This document shows, piece after piece, positions 9,616 through 18,849 of a stretch of 64,000 nt of DNA; positions within the stretch are counted from its first letter, which is position 1; every line of letters begins with the position of its first letter. The notes beneath the pieces are model-generated. The model saw only the letters and a list, made by a program, of their open reading frames with translations. It did not search any database and was not told where the DNA came from. Origin of the DNA: Rossellomorea sp. y25 (GTDB taxonomy: Bacteria > Bacillota > Bacilli > Bacillales > Bacillaceae_B); contig NZ_CP145886.1 in assembly GCF_038049935.1 (NCBI RefSeq), positions 1,372,501 through 1,436,500 on the forward strand, read 5' to 3'. The position numbers and the translations under genes were made by a program.

Positions 9616-11170
9616 CGACGAAAAGCATGTGCGTGAGGGGTTACTTTTATTAGCGGAATGGGACAAGCATGGGATCCACACCATTCTGGAGGCGGAAGAT
9701 GGAGACCAAGCCATCGAAATGATCAGAGAGCACCGGCCGGAAATCATTTTCACTGATATGAGGATGCCGAAGCGGGATGGCATTAACCTTTTAAAATGGC
9801 TTCATGCCTCTGACCTTAAAAGCAAAACCATCGTTGTAAGCGGGTATGATGATTTCGAGTATATGAGAAACGCGATCTTCTACAAAAGCTTTGATTATAT
9901 TCTGAAGCCGATTGAACCGGATGTGTTAAATGAAACACTGGATAAAGCGGTAAAAGAGTGGAATGAGCAGGCTCGATCAAGAAAATCCCAGGTCGAGGAA
10001 AATCGAGTGATGAATGAGGCAAAGCCCCTCTATTGGGATCGGTTGTTTTCAAGTCTCTGTGCGAAGGAGAACATTACCACAGAGATGGTAGAAAAGGTTG
10101 ATCAGGAGTTTGGGATTACCATTACAAAGCTTGCAAAGACCGTTGCCCTCATCCCCATAAAACCGATTGTGATGAAGTCCTTTCAAGGAGACCGCGACCT
10201 TGCCTTCTTTACACTTATCAACATTTGCAATGAATTGCTGCGAAAGCAAAATGATGGAGTTTGCTTCCGGAATGGGAACAAAGAAGAAGAGCTTGTGATT
10301 CTCTTCTGGAATGATAAAAATGTGACGTATCTGTTAGAGGAAATCTACTCATTGATCTATCAATATAGTAAACTCTTTACGATCATTGCAATTGGACAGA
10401 AGTCTAAGAAAATAAACGAAGCGTATGAATCTGCTTTACAGGTTTATCTTAAGCATTCTCTGCTTGATCAAAAGAAAATCGTCACCCATAAAGATGTGAA
10501 AAGACAGCCCCTGCTGCATTTGTTGGATCACTCAAATGAATTGAAATGGGCAATCCGTTCAGGGAGCCGGGAGCAGGTTCAGTCCCAGTTGGACGGGATA
10601 TTTGCACAGTTGAAAACAGGGCATGCACTCTCACTTGAGCAGCTCCAGGTTTGGGAAAATCAATTTGAGTTATTACGGAATAATTGGTTGAAAGAGTATG
10701 AGATTCAGCATCCAGAACCACTCTATCGGGGCCTTGATTATTGGAATGAAGACGGCTCGTTTTCGTTCAGGAAATTTAAAGAGGAAAAGGCGAAAGAGTT
10801 CAGAGAATTAATTCAAACCCTTTCAAAGGTAAAGTACCAACGGGAAAAGAACAATATGCAGCACATTGAAGAATACCTTCAGCAGCATTATCAAGAGGAT
10901 ATCAATCTTCAGGACATTGCCGATCGCTTTTACCTAAGCAGGGAATACATTTCACGTAAGTTCAAACAGGATCATGGATCTACCATCACGGATTACATCA
11001 CGAATATTCGGATGGAAAAGGCAAGGAAACTGCTTGAAAATCCATATTTGAAGATATATGAAGTCGCCTATGGTGTAGGGTATGGGAATGAAAAATATTT
11101 CAGCAAAGTATTTAAAAAGCACGTCGGTATGACACCAAATGAATATCGGCACTTACAATCAAACACATAA
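9596..11170 (+). CDS. Response regulator with AraC-type DNA-binding domain, YesN family
   Basis: This 524-residue protein has an N-terminal receiver domain with the phospho-acceptor in FTDMRMPKRDG (D54). A variable middle region follows, and about 100 C-terminal residues form an AraC/XylS double helix-turn-helix (INLQDIADRFYLSREYISRK and KIYEVAYGVGYGNEKYFSKVF). ATG at 9596 is chosen for GGAAGGTGA six bases upstream; a GTG at 9587 is less likely. It pairs with the overlapping YesM-type kinase. It probably activates the importer promoter, the downstream enzyme genes, or both. Only 15 bases separate it from the ThuA-like gene, so they are probably cotranscribed. Confidence 0.93.
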   Translation: MKAIIIDDEKHVREGLLLLAEWDKHGIHTILEAEDGDQAIEMIREHRPEIIFTDMRMPKRDGINLLKWLHASDLKSKTIVVSGYDDFEYMRNAIFYKSFDYILKPIEPDVLNETLDKAVKEWNEQARSRKSQVEENRVMNEAKPLYWDRLFSSLCAKENITTEMVEKVDQEFGITITKLAKTVALIPIKPIVMKSFQGDRDLAFFTLINICNELLRKQNDGVCFRNGNKEEELVILFWNDKNVTYLLEEIYSLIYQYSKLFTIIAIGQKSKKINEAYESALQVYLKHSLLDQKKIVTHKDVKRQPLLHLLDHSNELKWAIRSGSREQVQSQLDGIFAQLKTGHALSLEQLQVWENQFELLRNNWLKEYEIQHPEPLYRGLDYWNEDGSFSFRKFKEEKAKEFRELIQTLSKVKYQREKNNMQHIEEYLQQHYQEDINLQDIADRFYLSREYISRKFKQDHGSTITDYITNIRMEKARKLLENPYLKIYEVAYGVGYGNEKYFSKVFKKHVGMTPNEYRHLQSNT

Positions 11171-11185
11171 CTTGGAGGTTTTACA

Positions 11186-11911
11186 ATGTTAAACGTTACT
11201 GTATGGAATGAAAATCGTCATGAGCAGAAGAATCCGAAAGTGAGAGAGGTGTACCCTGAAGGAATTCATGGTGCCATTGCCTCCTTCCTGGGAGAAGCAT
11301 CATTCAATGTGAAAACGGCTACATTAGACGAAAGTGAGCATGGATTGACGGAAGATGTGCTGGATAGTACAGACGTATTGCTGTGGTGGGGACATATCGC
11401 CCATGATGAAGTCACTGATGAAGTAGTTGAAAGAGTGAAACAGCGTGTCCTTGATGGAATGGGATTGATCGTCCTTCATTCAGGTCATTTCTCTAAAATC
11501 TTCAAAACATTGATGGGTACTTCCTGTGACCTGAAATGGCGTGAAGCTGATGAGAAAGAACGCATCTGGATAGTCGATCCAAGTCATCCGATTACAGCAG
11601 GCTTAAGGGAATACATCGAGCTTGAGAAGGAAGAAATGTATGGAGAGCATTTTGACATTCCGACTCCTGATCAGCTTGTGATGGTGAGCTGGTTCGAAGG
11701 TGGGGAAGTGTTTAGAAGCGGGTGTACGTATCAGCGTGGCAACGGAAAAGTATTCTACTTCCGTCCAGGACATGAAACGTATCCAACCTATTACAATGAA
11801 GACGTTCAGAAGGTCATCGTCAATGCAGTGAAATGGGCATCCCCTGTAGATCATGCAAGACCGGTATACGGAAACGCACAGCCGTTAGAAGAAATCAAAG
11901 GATCTAACTAA
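11186..11911 (+). CDS. ThuA-like (trehalose utilisation) protein
   Basis: This 241-residue protein has the class I glutamine-amidotransferase-like fold of the ThuA family. It contains the strand-loop segments [14 protein letters not shown] and [12 protein letters not shown] near residues 64-105, and [11 protein letters not shown] near 190. ThuA proteins work with Gfo/Idh/MocA dehydrogenases in trehalose, sucrose and other disaccharide or glycoside use, where 3-keto-sugars are formed; their exact chemistry is poorly defined. The gene has a clear GGAGG site and is followed 21 bases later by the first dehydrogenase. The substrate is unknown. Confidence 0.88.
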   Translation: MLNVTVWNENRHEQKNPKVREVYPEGIHGAIASFLGEASFNVKTATLDESEHGLTEDVLDSTDVLLWWGHIAHDEVTDEVVERVKQRVLDGMGLIVLHSGHFSKIFKTLMGTSCDLKWREADEKERIWIVDPSHPITAGLREYIELEKEEMYGEHFDIPTPDQLVMVSWFEGGEVFRSGCTYQRGNGKVFYFRPGHETYPTYYNEDVQKVIVNAVKWASPVDHARPVYGNAQPLEEIKGSN

Positions 11912-11932
11912 AGAACAAGAGGAGGAAAAATC

Positions 11933-12958
11933 ATGAGTAAATTAAAAATCGGGGTTATCGGGTGTGGAAGCATCGCACAGCATCGTCATTTGCCGGAATA
12001 TGCAAACAATGAAAACGTTGAAGTGGTAGCGGTGTGTGACATCGTGGAAGAACGGGCATGGAAAATAGCCGATGCAGTCGGAGCGAAAGCGTATACCAAT
12101 TATAAAGAACTACTGGCGAACGCTGAAGTGGAAGCCGTGAGTGTGTGTACACCGAACTACCTGCATGCACCGATTTCCATCGATGCCCTAAACGCCGGAA
12201 AACATGTATTATGTGAAAAGCCGATGGCCACTTCAAGTGAAGAAGCTCAAAGAATGATCGATGCAGCTAGTAAAAACGGTAAAAAATTGATGATCGCTCA
12301 TAACCAGCGTTTTGTCCCTTCTCACCAAAAAGCGAAGCAGCTGATTGAAAGTGGTGAAGTAGGTAAAATCTACAGTTTCCGTTCTGCATTTGGTCACGGT
12401 GGACCTGAAGGGTGGAGTGCTGACGGGAAAGACAGCTGGTTCTTTAAAAAGAATGAAGCATTCATCGGTGCCATGGGTGACCTTGGGGTACACAAAACCG
12501 ATCTCCTTCGGTACATCTTAGGGGAAGAATTTGCCGAAGTCGGTGCCTTTGTTGAAACAAGTGCAAAGGAAAATGCAGATGTGGATGATACGGCTGTCTG
12601 TGTATTGAAAACCGAAAGCGGTACAATCGGTACCCTTGCAGCAAGCTGGTCTTATGTTTCGAAAGAAGACAACTCTACGATCATTTATGGAGAGAAGGCC
12701 ATCCTGCGTTTAGAGGATGATCCGGTCAACTCCCTTATCGTTCAATACTTAAGCGGAGAAGTAGTGAAGTATGAGCTTGGCGGCATTCAGACAAATGACG
12801 AGGGCGGCCAGACGAATTCCCGTGTAATCGATCAATTTGTCGACAGCATCCTTCATGATGCAGAGCCTCCTGTTCCAGGTGAAGAAGGAAAGAAATCGTT
12901 AGAAGTGGTTTTATCTGCCCTGGAATCAAGTGAAACAAAACGGATCGTAAAATTGTAA
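11933..12958 (+). CDS. Gfo/Idh/MocA family oxidoreductase (first copy)
   Basis: This 341-residue NAD(P)-dependent sugar dehydrogenase has an N-terminal Rossmann fold (GVIGCGSIAQHRH near residue 6) and the family motif CEKPMA near residue 95. The C-terminal half is the dimerising beta-sheet domain. The family oxidises ring or side-chain hydroxyls of sugars and inositols. The gene sits between the ThuA-like gene and a second dehydrogenase, each with its own strong ribosome binding site. Two dehydrogenases in one operon suggest successive or opposite redox steps on the same keto-sugar, which is an inference. Confidence 0.9.
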   Translation: MSKLKIGVIGCGSIAQHRHLPEYANNENVEVVAVCDIVEERAWKIADAVGAKAYTNYKELLANAEVEAVSVCTPNYLHAPISIDALNAGKHVLCEKPMATSSEEAQRMIDAASKNGKKLMIAHNQRFVPSHQKAKQLIESGEVGKIYSFRSAFGHGGPEGWSADGKDSWFFKKNEAFIGAMGDLGVHKTDLLRYILGEEFAEVGAFVETSAKENADVDDTAVCVLKTESGTIGTLAASWSYVSKEDNSTIIYGEKAILRLEDDPVNSLIVQYLSGEVVKYELGGIQTNDEGGQTNSRVIDQFVDSILHDAEPPVPGEEGKKSLEVVLSALESSETKRIVKL

Positions 12959-12975
12959 TAGAGGTGAATGCAGCA

Positions 12976-14016
12976 ATGACTAAACTTCGGATGGGAGTGA
13001 TCGGCGTAGGGGGCATTGCCCAAACGCGCCACATCCCTACTTTTATGAAACTATCAGATTCTGTATCCATTGAAGCGATCAGTGATATCAATCCTGTCAC
13101 TGCTCAAACCGTGGCAGAAACCTTTAGCATTCCGAACGTGTTCAGTGACTATCGGGACATGTTCGGACATGTGGATGCTGTGACGATCTGTACTCCAAAT
13201 AAATTTCATGCGGAAATCACGATTGCAGCGCTCAAAGCCGGGATCCATGTGTTTTGTGAGAAACCGATGGCCATGACTCCTGAAGAATGTGAATTGATGA
13301 TCGAAGCTGCGGAACAGTCAGGGAAGGTTCTGGCTATCGCCTATCATTATCGTTTCATGAAGGATTCACGTGCGGCAAAGCGTGTCATCCTGGAAGATGA
13401 AATCGGTGAACCAATGGTGGCCAGGGCAAGGGCGATCCGCCGCCGCAAAGTTCCTGGCTGGGGAGTGTTTACCAACAAGGAACTTCAAGGAGGCGGCAGC
13501 CTGATCGACTACGGATGTCACTTCCTGGATCTATCCCTATGGCTCCTTGGGAACCCGGCGCCTGTTGAAGTAACCGGGACGACCTACAACAAGCTTAGTA
13601 GAATGCCAGATCAAGTGAATCAGTGGGGAGATTTTGATAAAGAGAAATTTGAAGTCGATGACCATGTGACGGCTTATATCAAGTTCGATAACGGTGCATC
13701 CATGCTCTTCGAAACGTCATGGTCTGCAAATGTCAAGGGTGATGAAGAAAGCATGAGCATATCAGGGGAAACGGGGGGGATCGATCTATTCCCGTTCCAA
13801 ATGAACCAAATGAAACACGGCATGCTTCTGAATAGTGAAGCGGATTGGGTTCCCGGTGAAGATGATCCAAGTCTTCCACAAGCCCGGAACTTTATCAACA
13901 GCTGTCTCGGTTTAGAGGAGCTGGTTGTGAAGCCCCAGGAAGCCATGCAAGTGTCTCAAATAATTGATGCCATTTATAAAAGCAGTGAAACCGGACAGAG
14001 CATCCGATTGAAATAG
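12976..14016 (+). CDS. Gfo/Idh/MocA family oxidoreductase (second copy)
   Basis: This 346-residue second dehydrogenase starts with GVIGVGGIAQTRHIP. It carries CEKPMAM near residue 90 and the loop GGGSLIDYGCHFLDLSLWLL, typical of the family's C-terminal domain. It is clearly diverged from the first copy and so is not a recent duplicate. ATG at 12976 follows GAGGTGA; an in-frame GTG at 12964 lies inside that site. It precedes the isomerase gene by 12 bases. The cofactor and substrate are not evident from the sequence. Confidence 0.9.
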   Translation: MTKLRMGVIGVGGIAQTRHIPTFMKLSDSVSIEAISDINPVTAQTVAETFSIPNVFSDYRDMFGHVDAVTICTPNKFHAEITIAALKAGIHVFCEKPMAMTPEECELMIEAAEQSGKVLAIAYHYRFMKDSRAAKRVILEDEIGEPMVARARAIRRRKVPGWGVFTNKELQGGGSLIDYGCHFLDLSLWLLGNPAPVEVTGTTYNKLSRMPDQVNQWGDFDKEKFEVDDHVTAYIKFDNGASMLFETSWSANVKGDEESMSISGETGGIDLFPFQMNQMKHGMLLNSEADWVPGEDDPSLPQARNFINSCLGLEELVVKPQEAMQVSQIIDAIYKSSETGQSIRLK

Positions 14017-14028
14017 GAGGAAGCACAA

Positions 14029-14997
14029 ATGAAACTAGGCGTATTTACTGTATTATTTTCACAAAAGAATCTTGATGAAATGCTTGATTATGTAAAAGGA
14101 GCCGGGCTACACGCAGTGGAAATCGGCACGGGAGGTTATCCCGGAAATGCTCACTGTGACCTGGACGCTCTTTTAGAAAGCGAAGAGAAGAGAAACGAAT
14201 ACGTAGAGAAAGTAACGTCAAGAGGCTTGGAAATCAGTGCCTTCAGCTGTCACGGAAATCCGATCTCGCCTGATGCAGCGTTTGCGGAAGAATCCCATGT
14301 AGCACTTCAGAAAACAATAAAGCTCGCAAGCTTGATGAATGTACCGGTTGTGAACTGTTTTTCTGGAACAGCGGGCGACCATGAAGGAGCAAAGCATCCG
14401 AACTGGCCAGTATCCCCTTGGCCGAATGAATATGGGGATATTCTCAAATGGCAATGGGAAGAAAAGTTGATTCCTTACTGGAAAGAGATGGGCAGGCTCG
14501 CTCAGGATCATAATGTGAAGATCGGTCTCGAGCTGCATGGAGGTTTCCTTGTACACACTCCATATACGTTATTGAAGCTCCGTGAAGAAACATGTGACGC
14601 AATCGGTGCAAACCTTGATCCGAGTCATCTGTGGTGGCAAGGAATCGATCCGGTTGCCGCGATCAAAATCCTGGGTAAAGAAAATGCGATTCACCATTTC
14701 CATGCGAAAGATACGTATATCGACCAAGACAACGTCAACATGTACGGTCTGACGGATATGCAGCCTTACGGAAGCATCCAAACAAGAGCGTGGTCCTTCC
14801 GTTCAGTGGGCTGTGGACATTCCTTGCAGGAGTGGTCTGATATGATGAGTGCACTGCGCACATTCGGATATGATTATGTGGTAAGCATCGAGCATGAGGA
14901 TCCGATCATGTCGATTGAAGAAGGCTTCGGGCGTGCCGTGAAGAATCTGAAGTCGATACTGATCGAAGAACAGCCGTCGGATATGTGGTGGGTGTAG
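14029..14997 (+). CDS. Sugar phosphate isomerase/epimerase (xylose-isomerase-like TIM barrel)
   Basis: This 322-residue TIM-barrel protein belongs to the AP-endonuclease-2 / xylose isomerase-like superfamily. The expected metal quartet is visible: E168 (GLELHG), D197 (NLDPSH), H225 (HFHAKD) and E288 (SIEHED). Relatives act as isomerases or epimerases, and some homologues next to Gfo/Idh/MocA enzymes cleave 3-keto-glycosides. It is the last gene of the operon, followed by a terminator. The context favours a role on the oxidised sugar made by the upstream dehydrogenases, but this is not shown by the sequence. Confidence 0.9.
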   Translation: MKLGVFTVLFSQKNLDEMLDYVKGAGLHAVEIGTGGYPGNAHCDLDALLESEEKRNEYVEKVTSRGLEISAFSCHGNPISPDAAFAEESHVALQKTIKLASLMNVPVVNCFSGTAGDHEGAKHPNWPVSPWPNEYGDILKWQWEEKLIPYWKEMGRLAQDHNVKIGLELHGGFLVHTPYTLLKLREETCDAIGANLDPSHLWWQGIDPVAAIKILGKENAIHHFHAKDTYIDQDNVNMYGLTDMQPYGSIQTRAWSFRSVGCGHSLQEWSDMMSALRTFGYDYVVSIEHEDPIMSIEEGFGRAVKNLKSILIEEQPSDMWWV

Positions 14998-15009
14998 GTT
15001 GGTAAGAAG

Positions 15010-15034
15010 GGAGTCCATTGGGCTCTCTTTTTTT
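15010..15034 (+). terminator. Terminator of the sugar-enzyme operon
   Basis: The stem GGAGTCC/GGGCTCT (one wobble) with a short ATT loop is followed by CTTTTTTT. It lies 12 bases after the isomerase stop. Confidence 0.82.
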
Positions 15035-15097
15035 GTGGAGTAGTTGCGTGATGTGTTAGTCTCAAATTAGTAGTGTTTAATTTACATTTAATATAAA

Positions 15098-15180
15098 ACG
15101 GCTGGATTATTTGCCAAAATGGCTGGATTTTCACAAGAAATGGCCGGATTATCGTGAATTTCGGCCGGATTGACTCCGGC
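15098..15180. repeat. Tandem 21-bp repeat array (GGCTGGATT / GGCCGGATT core)
   Basis: Four copies are spaced by exactly 21-22 bases with cores GGCTGGATT, GGCTGGATT, GGCCGGATT and GGCCGGATT. Read on the minus strand, the units are seven codons each and spell Asn-Pro-Ala plus four variable residues, ending in TAA. No ribosome binding site precedes this frame, so it is annotated as a repeat. The same unit recurs at 39827-39968. The remaining intergenic sequence (15035-15292) shows no gene. Confidence 0.85.
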
Positions 15181-15292
15181 CACAGCCGAAAGCGGGTTGG
15201 ATATTCCCTTTCATCTAAGGAATAAGCCATTCGTATGCTTTAGAGGCTGAGATTTCTTGGAAATGGCTATGGTTCTCGTACAAGATTCTCAA

Positions 15293-15325
15293 TAAAAAAC
15301 AGGATCCCGTGAAACAGGGATCCTG
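15293..15325 (-). terminator. Terminator of the B3/4-domain gene
   Basis: The perfect 9-bp stem CAGGATCCC/GGGATCCTG is followed on the minus strand by TTTTTTATT, just downstream of the gene ending at 15335. Confidence 0.87.
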
Positions 15326-15334
15326 CACAAACTT

Positions 15335-16006
15335 CTATCCACCCACCACTTCAAATGATCCTTCTCCACCATGGACACCGAGGAACATATCCATTAACGA
15401 TTTCGTGAGTTTCTCGCTTTCTTCTATAGAAAGGGAAGGCTTCAGAAAGATGATCTGAACGGAATTTTTGGTTTCTTCCCCGACGGGTGCTCGGTCTGAG
15501 TCGACGAATGGACTTCCGAAAGGTCCGTCCCCGTCACATGCGACGATCAGGTTTTCCAGGGAGTTTTCCCGGCCGTTGAGCCCTATGTATGATTGTCCGG
15601 TTTCACCAATTTTCAATTGAATGGTGTCTCCGTTAAGTTGATCCCTGTCGTAAATGCCGATGGGCACTTCGTATTGAAGGGAGAAGAAGTTGTTGAGATC
15701 GATGCTTGAGTTAATGGTGCTCAAATAATTCTGTTTTTTAACCCGGCGAAAAAGGGCTTCGGCAGAATGACGGTAGCGATTTGGGTCCTTTCCTGTTTTC
15801 CTGAAGATGTCCCGCCACGCGACAATTCCTTCAATTTCCGTCACATTTTTATCGTGAAGATCAAAGAAGATGGATTCCTGGAACAGCTGAAGCCTTCCTT
15901 TCAGCATTTGAGGAGAAGTGCCGACTTCGATATCATGATATTGAATGAATCCCACTTTGAAATCGGGGATTTTGCTTGTAATGGATGAATCAATCGTGAT
16001 TTCCAC
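15335..16006 (-). CDS. B3/4 domain-containing protein
   Basis: This 223-residue protein resembles the B3/B4 domain of the phenylalanyl-tRNA synthetase beta subunit, a free-standing family common in Bacillus (typical segments GIVAWRDIFRKTGKDPNRYRHS and the Asn-rich DLNNFFSLQYEVPIGIYD). In synthetases this domain edits mischarged tRNA, so a role in tRNA or amino-acid quality control is possible but unproven. It has its own terminator and is divergent from queG. Codons for CDGDGPFG carry the dispersed element GGGACGGACC (complement of 15521-15532). Confidence 0.82.
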   Translation of the reverse strand: MEITIDSSITSKIPDFKVGFIQYHDIEVGTSPQMLKGRLQLFQESIFFDLHDKNVTEIEGIVAWRDIFRKTGKDPNRYRHSAEALFRRVKKQNYLSTINSSIDLNNFFSLQYEVPIGIYDRDQLNGDTIQLKIGETGQSYIGLNGRENSLENLIVACDGDGPFGSPFVDSDRAPVGEETKNSVQIIFLKPSLSIEESEKLTKSLMDMFLGVHGGEGSFEVVGG

Positions 16007-16116
16007 TTATTTTCCCTCCACATTTGTTTTAAAATAGTTTATCATAATACACGTTCCTATTTCACGTAAGCTTAATTGTAAGTGTTGAATATATAGATAG
16101 AAAGGAGGACAGGGCG

Positions 16117-17250
16117 ATGGATATCGATCAATTAAAACAGGATATCATCGAGTATAGCAAGGAAATCGGCATTGATAAGATTGGCTTTACAACGGCGGAT
16201 ACGTTCTCGGAAATGAAAAACAGGCTCCTGCGCCAGGAGATGCTCGGGTATCAATCCGGGTTTGAGGAAAAGGACATAGAAAAGCGGGTTGATCCTTCTT
16301 TGATATTTGATAAGCCGAAATCGATCATCGCCATTGCTCTCGCCTACCCTTCCAAAATGAAGAACGCTCCACAAAGTAAACGGGGAGAGAGACGGGGGAT
16401 CTTTTGCCGGGCATCATGGGGGACGGATTATCACCATGTGCTTAGGGATCGTCTTTCAAAGCTGGAAGAATATATCGTATCAAGGGTTCCCCAGGCACGT
16501 TTCAAATCCATGGTGGATACGGGTGAACTCGTTGACCGTGCCGTGGCTGAGCGTGCCGGGATTGGCTGGAGCGGAAAAAACTGTTCGATTATAACACCTG
16601 AGTTCGGATCCTATGTGTATCTCGGGGAAATGGTGACAAATCTTCCCTTTGCCCCTGATACACCGATGGAGGACCAATGTGGCACATGCAATAAATGCGT
16701 GGATGTCTGCCCAACGGGAGCTCTTATCGAAGGAGGACAGCTGGATGCTCAGAAATGCATTGCCTTTTTGACGCAAACAAAGGGCTTTCTTGCCGATGAA
16801 TACCGGGTAAAGCTTGGGAACCGCCTTTATGGATGTGACACCTGCCAGACCGTATGTCCTGAAAATAAAGGGATGGACTTTCATTTTCACGAAGAGATGG
16901 AGCCGGATCCAGAAATTGCAAAGCCGCTATTAAAGCCGCTTCTAACGATCAGTAACCGTGAGTTTAAAGAAAAGTATGGTCATGTATCCGGTTCATGGAG
17001 AGGTAAGAAGCCGATCCAGCGAAACGCGATCATTGCACTCGCTCATTATAAGGATACAACAGCCATTAAAGATCTCGTTGACGTGATGAAAAAGGATGTT
17101 AGACCGGTGATCCGAGGTACCTCTGCATGGGCACTTGGCAAAATCGGCGGAGAAGAAGCACAACAGGCGTTACTGAAACAGCAGTCAGTAGAAACAGATG
17201 ACGATGTATTAAACGAAATCAAAAAGGGCCTTAGCCTGATAACCAAATAG
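16117..17250 (+). CDS. queG: Epoxyqueuosine reductase QueG
   Basis: QueG reduces epoxyqueuosine to queuosine at the wobble base of GUN-anticodon tRNAs, using cobalamin and iron-sulphur clusters. The 377-residue protein has the two ferredoxin-type motifs CGTCNKCVDVCP (about residues 188-199) and CDTCQTVCP (about 242-250). It also has VDTGELVDRAVAERAGIGW and a C-terminal HEAT-like segment, so it is full length. The tRNAs it would serve (Asn, Asp, His and Tyr with GTN anticodons) are in the array at the start of this window. The order queG-yhbB-trmL is the same in B. subtilis. Confidence 0.95.
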   Translation: MDIDQLKQDIIEYSKEIGIDKIGFTTADTFSEMKNRLLRQEMLGYQSGFEEKDIEKRVDPSLIFDKPKSIIAIALAYPSKMKNAPQSKRGERRGIFCRASWGTDYHHVLRDRLSKLEEYIVSRVPQARFKSMVDTGELVDRAVAERAGIGWSGKNCSIITPEFGSYVYLGEMVTNLPFAPDTPMEDQCGTCNKCVDVCPTGALIEGGQLDAQKCIAFLTQTKGFLADEYRVKLGNRLYGCDTCQTVCPENKGMDFHFHEEMEPDPEIAKPLLKPLLTISNREFKEKYGHVSGSWRGKKPIQRNAIIALAHYKDTTAIKDLVDVMKKDVRPVIRGTSAWALGKIGGEEAQQALLKQQSVETDDDVLNEIKKGLSLITK

Positions 17251-17253
17251 TCC

Positions 17254-17297
17254 AAAAGGATAAACTCACATATCCACCTGAGTTTATCCTTTTTTGT
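17254..17297 (+). terminator. Terminator after queG
   Basis: A 14-bp stem (AAAGGATAAACTCA / TGAGTTTATCCTTT) with a 10-base loop is followed by a T run, immediately downstream of the queG stop. Confidence 0.88.
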
Positions 17298-17344
17298 TTT
17301 GAACAGTCTTCTCCCCGCATAACAATTAGGGAGGAGGGAAGACA

Positions 17345-18223
17345 ATGATCAGAAAGCTGTTAATGGAAAAGGTTCAACATGTGATTGATGAATATACATC
17401 CCGCAGTCAGTCAGATTATCACAATGACAAAGTGAGAAGCAAGAAGGAATCTTGTCTTCGACGGAATGCGGAAATTGTAAAGGTGGATGCAGCAGGGAAA
17501 ATCCAAAGCATGACACCCCAGCGTAATGAAACACAAACCATTTTATACGATGTTCACTATAAATATCTTATTAAGCAGGGGGATCTTCTTTATTTAGAAG
17601 AAGAAGTAGAGAATAGGCGTTCAGCATTTTATAAGGGTAAAATCTATGAAGACGGCGAGATTCCGATTCTCTATGAAGAGAATGTTGTACGTGAAGAGAG
17701 TTCAAACTTCGACGGGAAAGAGGCTAGAGTGACGTATCAATATGATCGGCTTAGCGCGGTGCAATATGCTGAGCGATGGTGGAACAGCTATAACCCTGCA
17801 TATAAGAAGTTTGAGAATGATTGCACGAACTATATTTCACAGTGCCTCCATGCCGGGGACGCTCCCATGCGGGGGTATCCGACGAAAGGGAAAGGCTGGT
17901 GGATGAGAAATCAGAACTGGAGCTATAGCTGGACGGTTGCGAATTCCATGAGATGGTATATCCCCAATTCGACGGTCGGGTTAAGGGGAAGACAGGTAAA
18001 TGACGCTAAAGAGTTGAAGCTTGGAGATGTCATCTGCTATGACTTTGAAGGGGATGGTCGTTTTGACCATACTACGATCGTAACCGGTAAAGATGCTGCA
18101 GGAGAGCCTCTCGTGAATGCCCATACGTTCAACAGCAGAATGCGGTATTGGAAGTATGAGGACTCGACTGCTTATACACCCAATATCAAGTATAGATTTT
18201 TTACCATAGTAGATGACGGCTAA
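17345..18223 (+). CDS. yhbB: Amidase-domain protein, YhbB-like
   Basis: This 292-residue protein has the putative amidase domain (Amidase_6) in its C-terminal half. Visible are NDCTNYISQCLHAG with a likely catalytic Cys near residue 160, then GKGWWMRNQNWSYSWTVANS and the His-containing FDHTTIVTG and VNAHTF segments. No signal peptide is seen. The domain resembles cell-wall or peptide amidases of sporulating bacteria, but the substrate is unknown. GGGAGGAGGG precedes the ATG. Position between queG and trmL matches B. subtilis yhbB. Confidence 0.85.
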   Translation: MIRKLLMEKVQHVIDEYTSRSQSDYHNDKVRSKKESCLRRNAEIVKVDAAGKIQSMTPQRNETQTILYDVHYKYLIKQGDLLYLEEEVENRRSAFYKGKIYEDGEIPILYEENVVREESSNFDGKEARVTYQYDRLSAVQYAERWWNSYNPAYKKFENDCTNYISQCLHAGDAPMRGYPTKGKGWWMRNQNWSYSWTVANSMRWYIPNSTVGLRGRQVNDAKELKLGDVICYDFEGDGRFDHTTIVTGKDAAGEPLVNAHTFNSRMRYWKYEDSTAYTPNIKYRFFTIVDDG

Positions 18224-18289
18224 GTCTTGTTCTATGGGGAGGAAATGGTATAATGTCACTTAGAGTTTTATGAATGAGGTGACAGGAAC

Positions 18290-18763
18290 ATGGGAGTACA
18301 TGTTGTATTATATCAACCAGAAATCCCTGCTAATACAGGGAATATTGCGAGAACGTGTGCAGCAACGGACACAACTCTGCACTTGATCCGTCCACTCGGG
18401 TTCTCAACAGATGATAAAATGTTAAAGCGGGCAGGCCTTGATTATTGGCAGTTTGTAAACATTGTATACTATGATTCAATTGAAGAGTTCTTCGAGAAAA
18501 ATGACGGTGGAGAATTTTTCTACTTAACAAAATACGGAAAGATCCCTCACACTGATTTTGACTACAGTGTAGAAGAGAAGGATTACTTCTTCATTTTTGG
18601 CAGGGAAACTTCAGGACTGCCGGATGACATCATCCAAAATAATTTGGATCGCGCCCTGCGCATACCAATGAACGAAAACGTGCGTTCATTGAACCTTTCC
18701 AATACAGCGGCGATTCTGATTTATGAAGCATTAAGACAAAGAAAATATCCGGGTCTGTTATAA
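18290..18763 (+). CDS. trmL: tRNA (cytidine/uridine-34-2'-O)-methyltransferase TrmL
   Basis: This 157-residue SPOUT methyltransferase modifies the wobble ribose of certain tRNA-Leu species. The family motifs are complete: PEIPANTGNIARTC at the start, FGRETSGLP near residue 106 and the knot region MNENVRSLNLSNTAAI near 128. The length is the family norm. GAGGTGA precedes the ATG. It is also known as cspR in B. subtilis and keeps the same neighbours there. Confidence 0.95.
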   Translation: MGVHVVLYQPEIPANTGNIARTCAATDTTLHLIRPLGFSTDDKMLKRAGLDYWQFVNIVYYDSIEEFFEKNDGGEFFYLTKYGKIPHTDFDYSVEEKDYFFIFGRETSGLPDDIIQNNLDRALRIPMNENVRSLNLSNTAAILIYEALRQRKYPGLL

Positions 18764-18808
18764 AAAAAAGGAATGAGAATCATATGATTTTCATTCCTTT
18801 TTTTATTT
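18764..18808. terminator. Terminator after trmL (bidirectional form)
   Basis: A long AT-rich hairpin (AAAAAGGAATGAGAATCAT / ATGATTTTCATTCCTTTTT) starts at the trmL stop and ends in a T run. A-rich and T-rich flanks would let it work on both strands. Confidence 0.85.
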
Positions 18809-18849
18809 GGCTTATACTAAGGGAAAGAATGTGAAGGAGAGAGTACATA

